NCBI RefSeq assembly: GCF_001942405.1
Contig: NZ_MKKA01000013.1
Span: 1-61,150, forward strand
Reading direction: 5' to 3'
Length of the DNA stretch: 61,150 nucleotides
Origin: Ornithinimicrobium sp. CNJ-824
GTDB taxonomy: Bacteria; Actinomycetota; Actinomycetes; Actinomycetales; Dermatophilaceae
Part shown: positions 7,598-15,687 of the stretch, piece by piece
How the letters are laid out: each line of letters begins with the position of its first letter
Position numbering within the stretch: the first letter of the stretch is position 1
Notes under the pieces: generated by a model
The model's database searches: none
Told to the model about the DNA's origin: nothing
Seen by the model: the letters and a program-made list of their open reading frames with translations, nothing else
Made by a program: the position numbers and the translations under genes

Positions 7598-9268
7598 TCA
7601 GGCCAGCCCCAGCCTCCGGACGACCTCGTCGCCGCCCATCCGCCGGATCGCGTCGGCGTCCCCGACGACCACCAGCTTGTCCGTCGCGCGCGACAGGCCG
7701 ACGTAGAGCCGCTCCTTGGACCGGTCCCGGGTGCCGTCCTCGTTGAAGCACAGCACGACCGCGCGGCGCTCGAGGCCCTTGCAGCCGAGCACGTGGCCGT
7801 AGAAGACGTCGTCACCGTCCCAGAAGGTGCGCCAGTAGCCCTCCTGGCCGAGCTGCTCCTGCCGCGAGTGCTGCTCGGGGTGGCGGGTGCCGGTCGTGAT
7901 CAGCGCGACGTGGGACGTGGGCCAGCCCTCGTCGAGCAGCCGCTCCACCCCGTCGTCGGCGACCCCGAGCGCCTCGTCCGGCGACGCCTGGACGAAGGTC
8001 ACTTCCGGCCCGTCGCCGCCCATCGGCCGCATCCGCATGGGTGCCAGCGCGCTGAAGCTCTCGGCGATCTGCCGGGTGTTGCGCAGGTTGTGGTCGAGCA
8101 CGAGCGGCACCAGCGCGACCGGCGGGCGGCCGAACCGCGGGAAGAGCCGCTGGTTCTCGTCGGAGTAGACGTAGAGCCCGCCCTCCTCCGGGTCGCGCAG
8201 CGCCGTGAGCAGGGGGGTCCACCAGTCCTCGGCGAAGTCCTGGGCCTCGTCGACGATGATCGCGTCGAACTTCTGACCCTCCGGCAGCCCGGCGGCCAGC
8301 TCGGCCATCCGCGCCGGCAGCTGCTTCTCCCAGAAGTCGCTGTCGTCCCGGCCGGCGTTGATGTCGGCGCCCCAGGCCCGCCCGAGCTCCTCGAAACGCC
8401 CGATGAACGCCGGCGTGTGCTTGCGCCGGGCACCCTCGAAGGAGCGCTTGAACCACTCGCCGAGCCCGATCGAGTAGCACAGCAGCGCCACCCGCTGCGG
8501 GCGCTGCTCCCCGAAACCCCTGGTCAGCTGCTTCGCGTGGGCCATGGCCAGCACGGTCTTGCCGCTGCCCGCCCCGCCGCGCACCTCGACCCGGTGCAGC
8601 AGCCGGGTGACGCCCAGGATCATCGCCTGCTCCTGGGTGAGCCGGTCGGCCCGCGCCTCGCGGTCGTCGGACTCGGCGACGACGTCGGCGCTCATGAGAT
8701 TGCGCCCGGTGAGGATCTCGGCGATGAGCTCCACGTCGTCGTGGCCGGGCCGCCGGTAGTTGGTCTCGTGCGTCTCCACCAGCGTCCGCAGCCGCCTCGT
8801 CAGGTGCGCCAGGTCGTCGCGGCCGTGCACCATCGCGCGGGAGCACCCGGGCTGGGAGAAGTCCTCCGGGACGGCGCTGTATGGCGTCACCACCGTGTGC
8901 AGCCACCGCACCCGGGCGCGGGAGGAGTCGCGCCACCGCGGGTCGTCCTGGACGTACCGCCGCAGCGCGTGCTTGACCCGCTGCGCCTGCCCGACGGGGT
9001 CGATCGTCCTCGACGAGCCGCCGCCGCTCTGGTGCCACCGGCCCTCGGAGTCGACCGAGACGCTGCCGCCCTTGACCTCGACGACGACCACGCCCGCGTC
9101 CGGGAGCAGCACGACGAGGTCGGCCGCGTGGTCCTGCTCGTGGTCGGTGAGGTGCACGTTGGCCAGGAGGACGCAGTCCTCGTCGAGCTGCCCCGCCAGC
9201 CGCTCCCACACCTCCCGTTCGGTGTGGTGGGCGAAGGCCGGCTCCGCCGGGATCAGCCGCGCGCCCAC
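7598..9268 (-). CDS. NERD-domain SF1 (UvrD/Rep-like) helicase
   Basis: 556 residues from GTG 9266-9268. Residues about 15-120 form a NERD nuclease-related domain: EREVWERLAGQLDED, then ADLVVLLPDAGVVVVEVKGG, which contains the D and E-x-K expected of a restriction-endonuclease fold. The C-terminal two thirds is a helicase with Walker A RGGAGSGKTVLA, Walker B AIIVDEAQDFAEDW, LDHNLRNTRQI and the motif VI-like YVGLSRATDKLVVVGD. Proteins of this architecture are cytoplasmic ATP-driven DNA translocases of poorly known role; repair or defence are both proposed for NERD proteins. It stands alone, flanked by divergent and same-strand genes of unrelated function. Confidence 0.85.
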   Translation of the reverse strand: MGARLIPAEPAFAHHTEREVWERLAGQLDEDCVLLANVHLTDHEQDHAADLVVLLPDAGVVVVEVKGGSVSVDSEGRWHQSGGGSSRTIDPVGQAQRVKHALRRYVQDDPRWRDSSRARVRWLHTVVTPYSAVPEDFSQPGCSRAMVHGRDDLAHLTRRLRTLVETHETNYRRPGHDDVELIAEILTGRNLMSADVVAESDDREARADRLTQEQAMILGVTRLLHRVEVRGGAGSGKTVLAMAHAKQLTRGFGEQRPQRVALLCYSIGLGEWFKRSFEGARRKHTPAFIGRFEELGRAWGADINAGRDDSDFWEKQLPARMAELAAGLPEGQKFDAIIVDEAQDFAEDWWTPLLTALRDPEEGGLYVYSDENQRLFPRFGRPPVALVPLVLDHNLRNTRQIAESFSALAPMRMRPMGGDGPEVTFVQASPDEALGVADDGVERLLDEGWPTSHVALITTGTRHPEQHSRQEQLGQEGYWRTFWDGDDVFYGHVLGCKGLERRAVVLCFNEDGTRDRSKERLYVGLSRATDKLVVVGDADAIRRMGGDEVVRRLGLA

Positions 9269-9390
9269 GTCATACCCCTGCCTGCCGGTGCTCCGTCGCC
9301 CATGGCCCGCAGCATAGGGGCGGGCCCCGACACCGGCCCCGCCCCCGGCCGGCCATGGACGGACCACCCCCTCGTGCGGGACCATGGCAC

Positions 9391-9855
9391 ATGGCGGTCC
9401 ACGGAGCGGAAGAGATCCAGAGCCACCTGCAGGAGGTGCGGGCCCGCCGCGCCCAGATGCGGGAGTCGCTCACGGCCGTGCTCGACGCCCTCGCCGTCCC
9501 CCTCGGCAGGCCCGACGTCTGGCGGGAGCGCGCCCGGACCGCGCTGGCCGAGCTGGCCTCCGACTTCGCCGACCACGTCGACATGGCCGAGCGCCCGGAC
9601 GGCATGTTCGGCGTGCTGCTCGAGGACTACCCACGACTGACCGGACCGGTCGAGACCCTGCTCGGCGAGCACGCCGCCCTGTCCGAGGACCTGTCCGCGG
9701 CCCTCGCCACGCTCGACCGGGACGGCCCGGTCGACGACCTGCCAGCGCTCCGCGAGGAGCTCACCGCCCTGGTCGGGCGGTTCGTCCGGCACCGCCAGCG
9801 GGGCAGCGACCTGCTGTGGGAGGCCTACGCCGTCGACATCGGCGGGCAGGGGTGA
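9391..9855 (+). CDS. hemerythrin-like four-helix protein
   Basis: 154 residues from ATG 9391. It is almost entirely helical, with spaced His/Glu/Asp pairs: DFADHVDMAE, LLGEHAALSEDL and VRHRQRGSDLLWEAY. This spacing resembles the di-iron HHE (hemerythrin) four-helix bundle, which binds O2 or senses redox state. The match is by pattern only and could be a generic helical bundle. It is divergent from the NERD helicase and convergent with the DedA gene. Confidence 0.5.
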   Translation: MAVHGAEEIQSHLQEVRARRAQMRESLTAVLDALAVPLGRPDVWRERARTALAELASDFADHVDMAERPDGMFGVLLEDYPRLTGPVETLLGEHAALSEDLSAALATLDRDGPVDDLPALREELTALVGRFVRHRQRGSDLLWEAYAVDIGGQG

Positions 9856-9888
9856 ACGGCCGGGCGCGGGGGCGGCCCACCGACCCGA

Positions 9889-10515
9889 CTACCTCGCCGC
9901 GGCCGTGACCCTCGCCTCGGTCCGGGCGCGCCACCACCGGGCGGCCTGCTCCGCCACCCAGCCCAGCACGAGCGCCAGGACCAGGGCGACCACGATGGCC
10001 AGCAGGGGCTGTTCCTGCACCCAGTTGCCGGCCAGCGCCCCGATGCCGACGTTGTAGGCGGCCCAGCTGGTGACCGCGATGCTGTCGAAGAGGACGAACC
10101 GCCGGCGGGGGAACTCCATGGCGCCCGCGGTGAGGTTGACGATCTGCCGGCCGCCGGGGATGTAGCGGCAGGCGACGATGATCATCCCTCCGCGCCGCAG
10201 GAGCAGTCCGGTCACCCAGGTGACGAAGGAGCGCACCTTGGGCCGCGGGCTCTCCCGCAGGCGGCCCAGCCGGGTGTACCGGCCGAGGCTGTAGGTGAGG
10301 TTGTCCCCCAGGAAGCCCCCGAGCGCGGCGACGGCGATGAGCGCCCAGACGTTGGGCTCGCCCTCGGCGACCGCCACCGCCCCGAGGGCGACCATCACCG
10401 TCTCGGCCGGTGCCGGTGGCAGGATGCCGTCGACGACGCAGACGAGGAGCACGACCGGCAGCAGCCAGGCCGAGTCGGCGTGCGACTCGATGAAGGCGTT
10501 GAGCGCCTCGATCAT
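9889..10515 (-). CDS. DedA-family membrane protein (SNARE-associated/VTT domain)
   Basis: 208 residues with about five hydrophobic segments, from ATG 10513-10515. The conserved core is present: VDGILPPAPAETVMVALGA near the N-terminus (the membrane-embedded acidic residue), GDNLTYSLGR, and CRYIPGGRQIVNLTAGAMEF, the R-x3-P-x2-R ... G signature. DedA proteins sit in the inner membrane and act in lipid recycling (undecaprenyl phosphate or phosphatidylethanolamine flipping is reported for relatives) and in proton-motive-force maintenance. Length and topology are normal. Confidence 0.88.
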   Translation of the reverse strand: MIEALNAFIESHADSAWLLPVVLLVCVVDGILPPAPAETVMVALGAVAVAEGEPNVWALIAVAALGGFLGDNLTYSLGRYTRLGRLRESPRPKVRSFVTWVTGLLLRRGGMIIVACRYIPGGRQIVNLTAGAMEFPRRRFVLFDSIAVTSWAAYNVGIGALAGNWVQEQPLLAIVVALVLALVLGWVAEQAARWWRARTEARVTAAAR

Positions 10516-10560
10516 GCGTCCTCCCAGGGGTGCCGGCCAAGTATGGCAACAGACCCGGCG

Positions 10561-11142
10561 TCAGGACGGACGAACCGGGGCACCCGCCTGCCCGGACACG
10601 TCCTGCACGACCTCGTTGCGCCGCAGGGGCGCCGGCACGAGGGGCGGGTCGAAGCGGGCCCACCGGGGCGGCCCCACGGGCGTGAGCCCCGCCTCCCCGA
10701 GCGCCCGGTCGAGGACGGCCCGGTGCCGCTCGAACGAGGCCTGCGTCCACCGGCCTCGGTAGCGGCGGGCCGCGGAGAGCACGGCCGGGCGGGCGTGCAG
10801 CGTGACGTCGGGGTTCGTCGGCACCGGCGCATCGTCGAGGGTGAATCGCGCCGGGAGGACGAACGCGACGGCATACTCCCCCTGCCCGGACTCGCGCTGC
10901 ACGACCGGGGTCGTCATCGCGATCCTCTCCGACTCCTGCTGGACCACGGGGGCCGTCATGGCGATCCTGGCCCTCGAGCGGTTCTGGCCCCCGATGTAGC
11001 CGGCGAGGGTGCGGAAGGCGCGGTTGCCGGCGTCCTCGAACGGCGCCCGGACGACCACCTCGGCGACGACGTGGGCGGGGTAGCGGCGCAGCTCGAACTC
11101 CGGGTAGGTCCGGACGAGCTCGTGGGCCTGCTTCTCGGTCAT
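10561..11142 (-). CDS. SOUL family heme-binding protein
   Basis: 193 residues starting MTEKQAHELVRTYPEFELRR. The SOUL/HEBP signature is clear: YPEFELRRYPAHVVAEVVV, then FRTLAGYIGGQNRSRARIAM, TAPVV, and a second MTTPVV. A VAFVLPARFTLDDAPVPTNP segment is typical of the family, as is the later RYRGRWTQASFE. These proteins bind haem or related tetrapyrroles in the cytoplasm. Their bacterial role is unclear. It ends 45 bases before the DedA gene start and may share its transcript with the SDR upstream, 13 bases away. Confidence 0.85.
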   Translation of the reverse strand: MTEKQAHELVRTYPEFELRRYPAHVVAEVVVRAPFEDAGNRAFRTLAGYIGGQNRSRARIAMTAPVVQQESERIAMTTPVVQRESGQGEYAVAFVLPARFTLDDAPVPTNPDVTLHARPAVLSAARRYRGRWTQASFERHRAVLDRALGEAGLTPVGPPRWARFDPPLVPAPLRRNEVVQDVSGQAGAPVRPS

Positions 11143-11155
11143 CGTCGTGCCCCGT

Positions 11156-11974
11156 TCACAGTCCCAGCATCTCCTCGCTGCGCTCCCACAGCCCCCGCGC
11201 CAGCGCCTCGTCCTTCACCTGCGGGTTGACCTTGCCGGGCCGGTTGCGCTCGTAGTACTCCCCCAACGTCCACGTCTGCCCCGGCGTGCCCTCGACGAGC
11301 CAGACGAGCCGCTTCCCGCCCGTGTCCACGCTCGTCATGAGGTGCCGGATCGGGGTGTGGTAGGCGAAGCGCATGACGCTGGAGGTGTCGTTGGCGAAGT
11401 TGGTCGCGATGCCGCCGGGGTGGAAGGCCGCCGCGGCCAGGCCCTGGTCGGCGTAGCGGCGGTGCAGCTCCTTGGTGAACAGCACGTTGGCCAGCTTGGC
11501 GTCGCCGTAGGCCTTGTTGGCGTTCCAGTCCCGGCCGTTGTCCAGGTCGTCGAGGTCGATCTTCCCGAACGCGCGGTGCCCCACGCTGGAGGTCTGGATC
11601 ACCTTCGCGCCGGCCTCGACCAGCCGGTCCATGAGCAGGTGCGTCAGCAGGAACGGCGCCAGGTGGTTGACCTGGAACGTCTTCTCGAACCCGTCGACGG
11701 TCGTCTGCCGGGTGAAGATGCCGCCGGCGTTGTTGGCGAGCACGTCGATCCGGGGGTATGCCGTGAGCTCCTCGGCGAGGGCGCGCACCTGGGCGAGGTC
11801 GGCGAAGTCCGCGACGTGGAAGGGCGCGCCGATCTCCTCGGCGACGGCCGCGGTCTTCTCCGGCGAGCGCCCGACGACCACCACCCGGTGGCCGCGCCCG
11901 GTCAGCTGGCGGGCCGCTGCGGCGCCGATGCCGTCGCTGGCACCGGTGAGAACGATCGTCTGCTGGTCGGGCAT
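11156..11974 (-). CDS. short-chain dehydrogenase/reductase (retinol-dehydrogenase-like)
   Basis: 272 residues from ATG 11972-11974. The classical SDR motifs are all visible: TGASDGIG at about residue 9 (cofactor binding), NNAG at about 86, and SSV followed by the catalytic pair AYGDAKLAN. The AAFHPGGIATNF segment after the active site is typical of WW-oxidoreductase/retinol-dehydrogenase-like members that prefer NADP. The substrate is unknown. I rejected the longer upstream frame (to 12127) because the family begins just before the TGASDGIG motif. Confidence 0.88.
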   Translation of the reverse strand: MPDQQTIVLTGASDGIGAAAARQLTGRGHRVVVVGRSPEKTAAVAEEIGAPFHVADFADLAQVRALAEELTAYPRIDVLANNAGGIFTRQTTVDGFEKTFQVNHLAPFLLTHLLMDRLVEAGAKVIQTSSVGHRAFGKIDLDDLDNGRDWNANKAYGDAKLANVLFTKELHRRYADQGLAAAAFHPGGIATNFANDTSSVMRFAYHTPIRHLMTSVDTGGKRLVWLVEGTPGQTWTLGEYYERNRPGKVNPQVKDEALARGLWERSEEMLGL

Positions 11975-12150
11975 GGGGGGTCCTTCGTCTCGGGGGGGCG
12001 CGTGGGGACACGCTCCTGTGTCAAGCACGACGGGGCCCAGGTCCTTCCCGCACGCAATGACGGGGTGCGAGCGCGCTTCGACGGATCGTGAGGTCTGCCC
12101 GATGAGATCCGTCACCGCCTTCTCCACGGGTCCGGGTAGCGTCGACCGTC

Positions 12151-12327
12151 ATGACGCAGACACCCGACGAGCGTGACGTCGAGACCCGTGCCGAGCTGCT
12201 GCCCGAGGAGCAGGCGGCCGGCAGCGAGTCTCCGCAGGCCCAGGCCGAGGCGATCTTGGAAGAGTCCATCGAGAGGACCGAGGACCCGGAGGGCACCCGC
12301 CACGACTCGACCCAGACCCCCGGCTAG
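12151..12327 (+). CDS. small acidic protein, 58 residues
   Basis: Short ORF from ATG 12151 to TAG 12325-12327. The product begins MTQTPDERDVETRAELLPEE and continues with Glu/Ala/Gln-rich helix and a disordered tail (TRHDSTQTPG). Codon use matches neighbouring genes (G/C third positions). No domain recognised. It lies between the divergent SDR gene and the ADP-ribosylglycohydrolase-like gene. No strong ribosome-binding site was seen, so translation is plausible but unproven. Confidence 0.4.
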   Translation: MTQTPDERDVETRAELLPEEQAAGSESPQAQAEAILEESIERTEDPEGTRHDSTQTPG

Positions 12328-12442
12328 GACACCGGCGCAGAGCCCGCGAGCGGCGGCCAGGTCTGTCAGACCCCTCCTTTAGGGTCAAGGTGACATCGAA
12401 GGCTGGTGAACGCGCCGGCCGACCCTTCACCGAGGAGGTCCC

Positions 12443-13501
12443 ATGACCGACGAGCCCAGCACCGGCGACCACCCGTCCGCCGCCACCCTGTCCAGGCTCA
12501 TCGAGCTGTCCCGCGGCGTCCACCACGGCATCGCCCTCGGCGACGCGGCGGACCACCTCACCAGCACCGCCCCGGTCTGGCCGACCGGGGTGGCCACCCA
12601 GCTCACCCTGGCGAGCACCGAGGGCTTGGTCCGCGCGATGGAGCGGGCCGGCCAGGGCCTGGGCGTCGACTGGGGCCACGAGAACCTCGAGGCCCTGCGC
12701 CGCTGGGCCACCGCCCAGCAGGTCCCCGGCGTCGCGGGGAACCGCACCGGGACGCCCGGCCTCCTGAGCCGCTCCCCCGCCTTCGGCTCCCGGCGCGGCA
12801 ACGCCCCGGCCACCGTGCGCAGCCTCCGCTCCGGCCCGCCCGCCGGCCCCGGGCAGGGCAGCCTCGGCGCCCACGCCCTCGTCCGGACGCTCCCGTTCGG
12901 GGTGCTGCTGACCCTGCACGGACCGTCCCTGACCTGGCCGGTCGAGGAGCTCGTCGGCACCACCCACACGCACCCGCTCGCGACACCGACCGCGACGCTC
13001 GGCGCACTGCTGGTCGCCCAGGCGGCGGACCGGTCCGTCCCCCTGGCCGAGGGGTTCAGCGCGCTGCTGGAGAACCACGCGCCCGAGGGTGGTGACCTTG
13101 TCACGAAGCGCGTGGGCGCAGCGGTCACCACGGCCGCCGTGGAGCCCTGCGACCCGGCCAGGGTCGCCGACCTGGCACCCGACCGCTCGGCGGCGTCGAC
13201 GCTCGCGGCCGCCGTCTACGTCGTGCTGTCCCACCCGGAGCCGGACGAGCTGATGCTGGCGATGGCCCTGGCGTCGTTCTCCCCCGAGAAGCATGGCACC
13301 TCCGCCGTCGTCGGCGGCCTGCTGGGCGCCCGCCACGGCAGCACGCCGATGCTGGAGCGCGGCGCAGCCCGGCTGGAGCTCGCCTGGGCCTGCGACGCGC
13401 TGGCGACCGACCTGGCGATGACCTCCCTGCTGACCCCCCTGGGCAAGGAGCCCGACGGTGCGCCGTGGCTCCCCTCGTGGGGGGCCCGCTACACGGGGTG
13501 A
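12443..13501 (+). CDS. ADP-ribosylglycohydrolase-like protein lacking the metal ligands
   Basis: 352 residues from ATG 12443 behind GAGGAGG. The fold markers of the ADP-ribosyl-glycohydrolase (DraG/ARH) family can be followed in order: RGVHHGIALGDAAD, an N-terminal segment where family members have W-T-D-D-T, GQGSLGAHALVRTLPFG, TTHTHPLATPTATLGALLVA and AAVYVVLSHPEPDELMLAMA. The two metal-binding motifs are altered: the N-terminal DD pair reads WPTGVATQ, and the C-terminal GGDTDT-type motif reads SPEKHGTSAVVGGLLGA. Without those acidic ligands it is unlikely to hydrolyse ADP-ribose by the family mechanism. It could be a binding pseudoenzyme. A truncated copy lies at 14238-14640. Confidence 0.65.
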   Translation: MTDEPSTGDHPSAATLSRLIELSRGVHHGIALGDAADHLTSTAPVWPTGVATQLTLASTEGLVRAMERAGQGLGVDWGHENLEALRRWATAQQVPGVAGNRTGTPGLLSRSPAFGSRRGNAPATVRSLRSGPPAGPGQGSLGAHALVRTLPFGVLLTLHGPSLTWPVEELVGTTHTHPLATPTATLGALLVAQAADRSVPLAEGFSALLENHAPEGGDLVTKRVGAAVTTAAVEPCDPARVADLAPDRSAASTLAAAVYVVLSHPEPDELMLAMALASFSPEKHGTSAVVGGLLGARHGSTPMLERGAARLELAWACDALATDLAMTSLLTPLGKEPDGAPWLPSWGARYTG

Positions 13502-13517
13502 GCCGTACCCTGGACGG

Positions 13518-14213
13518 GTGACGACGCGCACCACCCGAAGCTTCGCCGTCCTGACGCCCGAGCGTCGGGCGACCCTGGCTCAGCGGGCCCAGCTGCTCGC
13601 CGCCGCCTCGGTCGTCTACAACGTCGTCGAGGCCGTGGTGGCCATCGCCGCGGGGCGGGTGGCCGGCTCGGCGGCGCTCGTCGGCTTCGGGCTGGACTCC
13701 ACCGTCGAGGTCGCCAGCGGCCTCATCATCCTGTGGCAGTTCCGCCACCCGCTGCCGGAGTCGCGCGAGCAGCTGGCCGGGCGGCTGATCGGCCTGTCGT
13801 TCTTCGCGCTGGCAATCTACGTCGGCTACGAGTCGCTCTCAGCGCTGCTGACCGGCGCCCGTCCCGACACCTCCACCGTGGGGATCGTCCTGGCCACCCT
13901 GTCGCTGATGGTCATGCCGCTGCTGTCCTGGGCCCAGCGCCGCACCGGGCGCGAGCTGGGCTCGGGCGCCGTACACGCCGACGGGACCCAGACCCTGCTG
14001 TGCACCTACCTCTCCGGCGTGCTGCTCGTGGGCCTGCTCGCCAACGCCCTGCTCGGCTGGTGGTGGCTCGACGCCGTGGCCGCGCTCGTCATCGCCGCGG
14101 TGGCTGTGCGCGAGGGGCTCGAGGCGTGGCGCGGAGAGGGCTGCTGCAGCGTCTCCCCGGCGGTGGCATCCGACGCCGGCACCGCCTGCGCCTCGGAGTG
14201 CTGCCAGGACTGA
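13518..14213 (+). CDS. cation diffusion facilitator-like transporter
   Basis: 231 residues from GTG 13518. Five to six membrane segments. The CDF-type transport site is recognisable in SAALVGFGLDSTVEVASGLI (helix 2; family H/D-x3-D) and in the later GSGAVHADGTQTLLCTYLSG (H-A-D, helix 5 site). The C-terminal cytoplasmic domain of typical CDFs is missing. Instead there is a short tail with several cysteines (GCCSV, TACASECCQD) that could bind the exported metal. It probably exports a divalent metal (Zn, Co, Fe or Mn) by proton antiport. It sits between the two ADP-ribosylglycohydrolase-like copies. Confidence 0.75.
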   Translation: MTTRTTRSFAVLTPERRATLAQRAQLLAAASVVYNVVEAVVAIAAGRVAGSAALVGFGLDSTVEVASGLIILWQFRHPLPESREQLAGRLIGLSFFALAIYVGYESLSALLTGARPDTSTVGIVLATLSLMVMPLLSWAQRRTGRELGSGAVHADGTQTLLCTYLSGVLLVGLLANALLGWWWLDAVAALVIAAVAVREGLEAWRGEGCCSVSPAVASDAGTACASECCQD

Positions 14214-14237
14214 CCGGGGCGAGCCTTGCTTCTGGCA

Positions 14238-14640
14238 CTGGCTGACCCGTCCCTGACCTGGCCGGCCGAGGAGATCGTCAGCACCACTCACACCCACCCG
14301 CTCGCGACGCCGACAGCGGCGCTCGGCGCGCTACTGGTCGTTTAGGTGGCCGCCGTCTACGTCGTGCTGTCCCACCCGGATCCGCACGAGCTGATGCTGG
14401 CGATGGCCCTGGCGTCGTTCTTCCCGGAGAAGCACGGCATCTCCGCCGTCGTCGGCGGCCTGCTGGGCGCCCGCCACGGCAGCACGCTGATGCTGGAGCG
14501 CGGCGCAGCCCGGCTCGAGCTCGCCTGGGCCTGCGACGCGCTCGGCACCGACCTGGCGATGACCGGCCTGCTGACCCCGCTGGCCAAGGACCCCGACGGC
14601 GAGCCGTGGCTCCCGTCGTGGGGGCGCGATACTGCAGCCA
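14238..14640 (+). pseudogene. truncated, interrupted second copy of the ADP-ribosylglycohydrolase-like gene
   Basis: The segment repeats the 3' half of the gene at 12443 with point differences. PSLTWPAEEIVSTTHTHPL aligns with PSLTWPVEELVGTTHTHPL. An in-frame stop then appears (GALLVV, TAG at 14344-14346). The next part resumes at VAAVYVVLSHPDPHELMLA, skipping about 60 residues present in the intact gene, and runs to WLPSWGRDT. The first half is absent. A downstream reading frame from about 14346 to 14726 could still be translated, but it lacks the N-terminal half of the fold. I infer a local duplication followed by deletion. Confidence 0.85.
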
Positions 14641-14741
14641 ACGGTTGCGACGAGCGCCGGGGAGGAGCCCCTACGCGGACACGTGAATTACCCAGACGGC
14701 TGATGGATGTACCGACCCGACGCTGACCCACCCATAAAAGA

Positions 14742-14769
14742 GGGGCCGTGACCCGAAGGTCACGGCCCC
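14742..14769 (-). terminator. intrinsic terminator, perfect 12-bp stem
   Basis: GGGGCCGTGACC pairs perfectly with GGTCACGGCCCC around a 4-base loop. On the minus strand the hairpin is followed by TCTTTTATG, a T-rich tract. It therefore terminates the minus-strand gene that ends at 14786, and probably also blocks read-through from the pseudogene side. Confidence 0.85.
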
Positions 14770-14785
14770 GCTTTCGACAGGATGC

Positions 14786-15433
14786 TTAGCCGAGCGTGTC
14801 GGCGTCGATGGAGTAACCCATGACCTCACCCACACTCGTCACCGTGCCCGTGACGGAGACCTGCTGGCCCTGGCTGTAGTTGCTCACCGTCTCGATGTGG
14901 CTCTCGTCGATCTGGACCTGAACCCCGGTAAGGATAAAGGCGTCCGGCTCGGGGTCCAACGCGAAGTAGTTGCCCGAAGCATCGATGCTTCCGACGTAAC
15001 CGGTAACGGTGACCAGCTTGCCCTCGTAGGTGGTCTTCGCCTTGAGCGCGTTGCTCTCCAGGTCGTCGATCATCTGCTGCGCGCTCACCTCAAGAGCTTC
15101 TTCGGCGGCGGCCTCCTCCTCAGCAGCGGCCTCCTCCTCAGCAGCGGCCTCCTCCTCGGCGGCAGCGTCCTCGCTGGCGGCGTCCTCGGTCGGCTCCTGG
15201 GCCGCGCTCTGGGTCGGCTCGTCAGTGGCCGTGTCCGCGTCTTCCCCTCCCTGCGAGGCGATCGACAGAATGATCACCAGAGCAATGAGCCCCAGCAGCC
15301 AGAACCGCTTCTTCTTGAACCAGGGCCGGTTCGCCTTCTGGTAGGCTTTCGCAGCCTTGGCCTGGGCCTTGGCATCCTTGGATGAGGTGAACTGCTGAGA
15401 AGAATTCTCAGGGGCGGGTGGGACCGTCGACAT
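14786..15433 (-). CDS. membrane-anchored OB-fold (tRNA_anti-like) protein
   Basis: 215 residues from ATG 15431-15433. Layout: a cytoplasmic basic region (DAKAQAKAAKAYQKANRPWF), one membrane segment (FWLLGLIALVIILSIAS), a long acidic low-complexity linker of Ala/Glu blocks, then a C-terminal domain from about residue 125. That domain contains AKTTYEGKLVTVTGYVGSID and GQQVSVTGTVTSVGE, the beta-barrel pattern of tRNA_anti-like/OB domains found in many secreted bacterial proteins. Its role is unknown, presumably outside the membrane. A strong terminator follows. The 254 bases upstream hold no gene. Confidence 0.7.
   Translation of the reverse strand: MSTVPPAPENSSQQFTSSKDAKAQAKAAKAYQKANRPWFKKKRFWLLGLIALVIILSIASQGGEDADTATDEPTQSAAQEPTEDAASEDAAAEEEAAAEEEAAAEEEAAAEEALEVSAQQMIDDLESNALKAKTTYEGKLVTVTGYVGSIDASGNYFALDPEPDAFILTGVQVQIDESHIETVSNYSQGQQVSVTGTVTSVGEVMGYSIDADTLG
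15111..15164 (-). repeat. three 18-bp tandem repeats coding an Ala/Glu linker
   Basis: GCCTCCTCCTCAGCAGCG occurs three times in a row, the third copy with three substitutions. On the minus strand it encodes Ala-Ala-Ala-Glu-Glu-Glu blocks inside the OB-fold protein's linker. Such in-frame repeats can vary in number by slippage. Confidence 0.9.
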
Positions 15434-15687
15434 TGAACTTGACTCCTGTACAACAAGATGGCCAGACGCAGATTTGCACGCCTGCGGGGTGTTGATGGTG
15501 TAAACCCCCCGGTGAGCATACCTCCCTTACGTCGCACTGCGCCTCGAGGAACGGGGCGCTTCGTGTGTGATGGGTCTCAGTCGCAGATCGCGCCGCCCTG
15601 CGCCAGTCTCGTGACTTGTGGGCGTCGGGCAAACCTCGGCGGCCGATAGCCACACTGACCGAGCCCAGGACCAACTCATCTCGGACG

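Noticed and set aside
6093..7751. A 552-residue minus-strand frame spanning the epimerase and phosphotransferase
   Set aside because: Only short parts carry recognisable protein sequence; the rest is out of frame. It is explained by frameshifts in the two real genes.
12360..12400. Inverted repeat GACCC...GGGTC upstream of the ADP-ribosylglycohydrolase-like gene as an operator
   Set aside because: Only a 5-bp arm in a GC-rich context; too weak to support.
15111..15164. Repeat considered as CRISPR
   Set aside because: Units are contiguous with no spacers, in frame, and encode an Ala/Glu linker.
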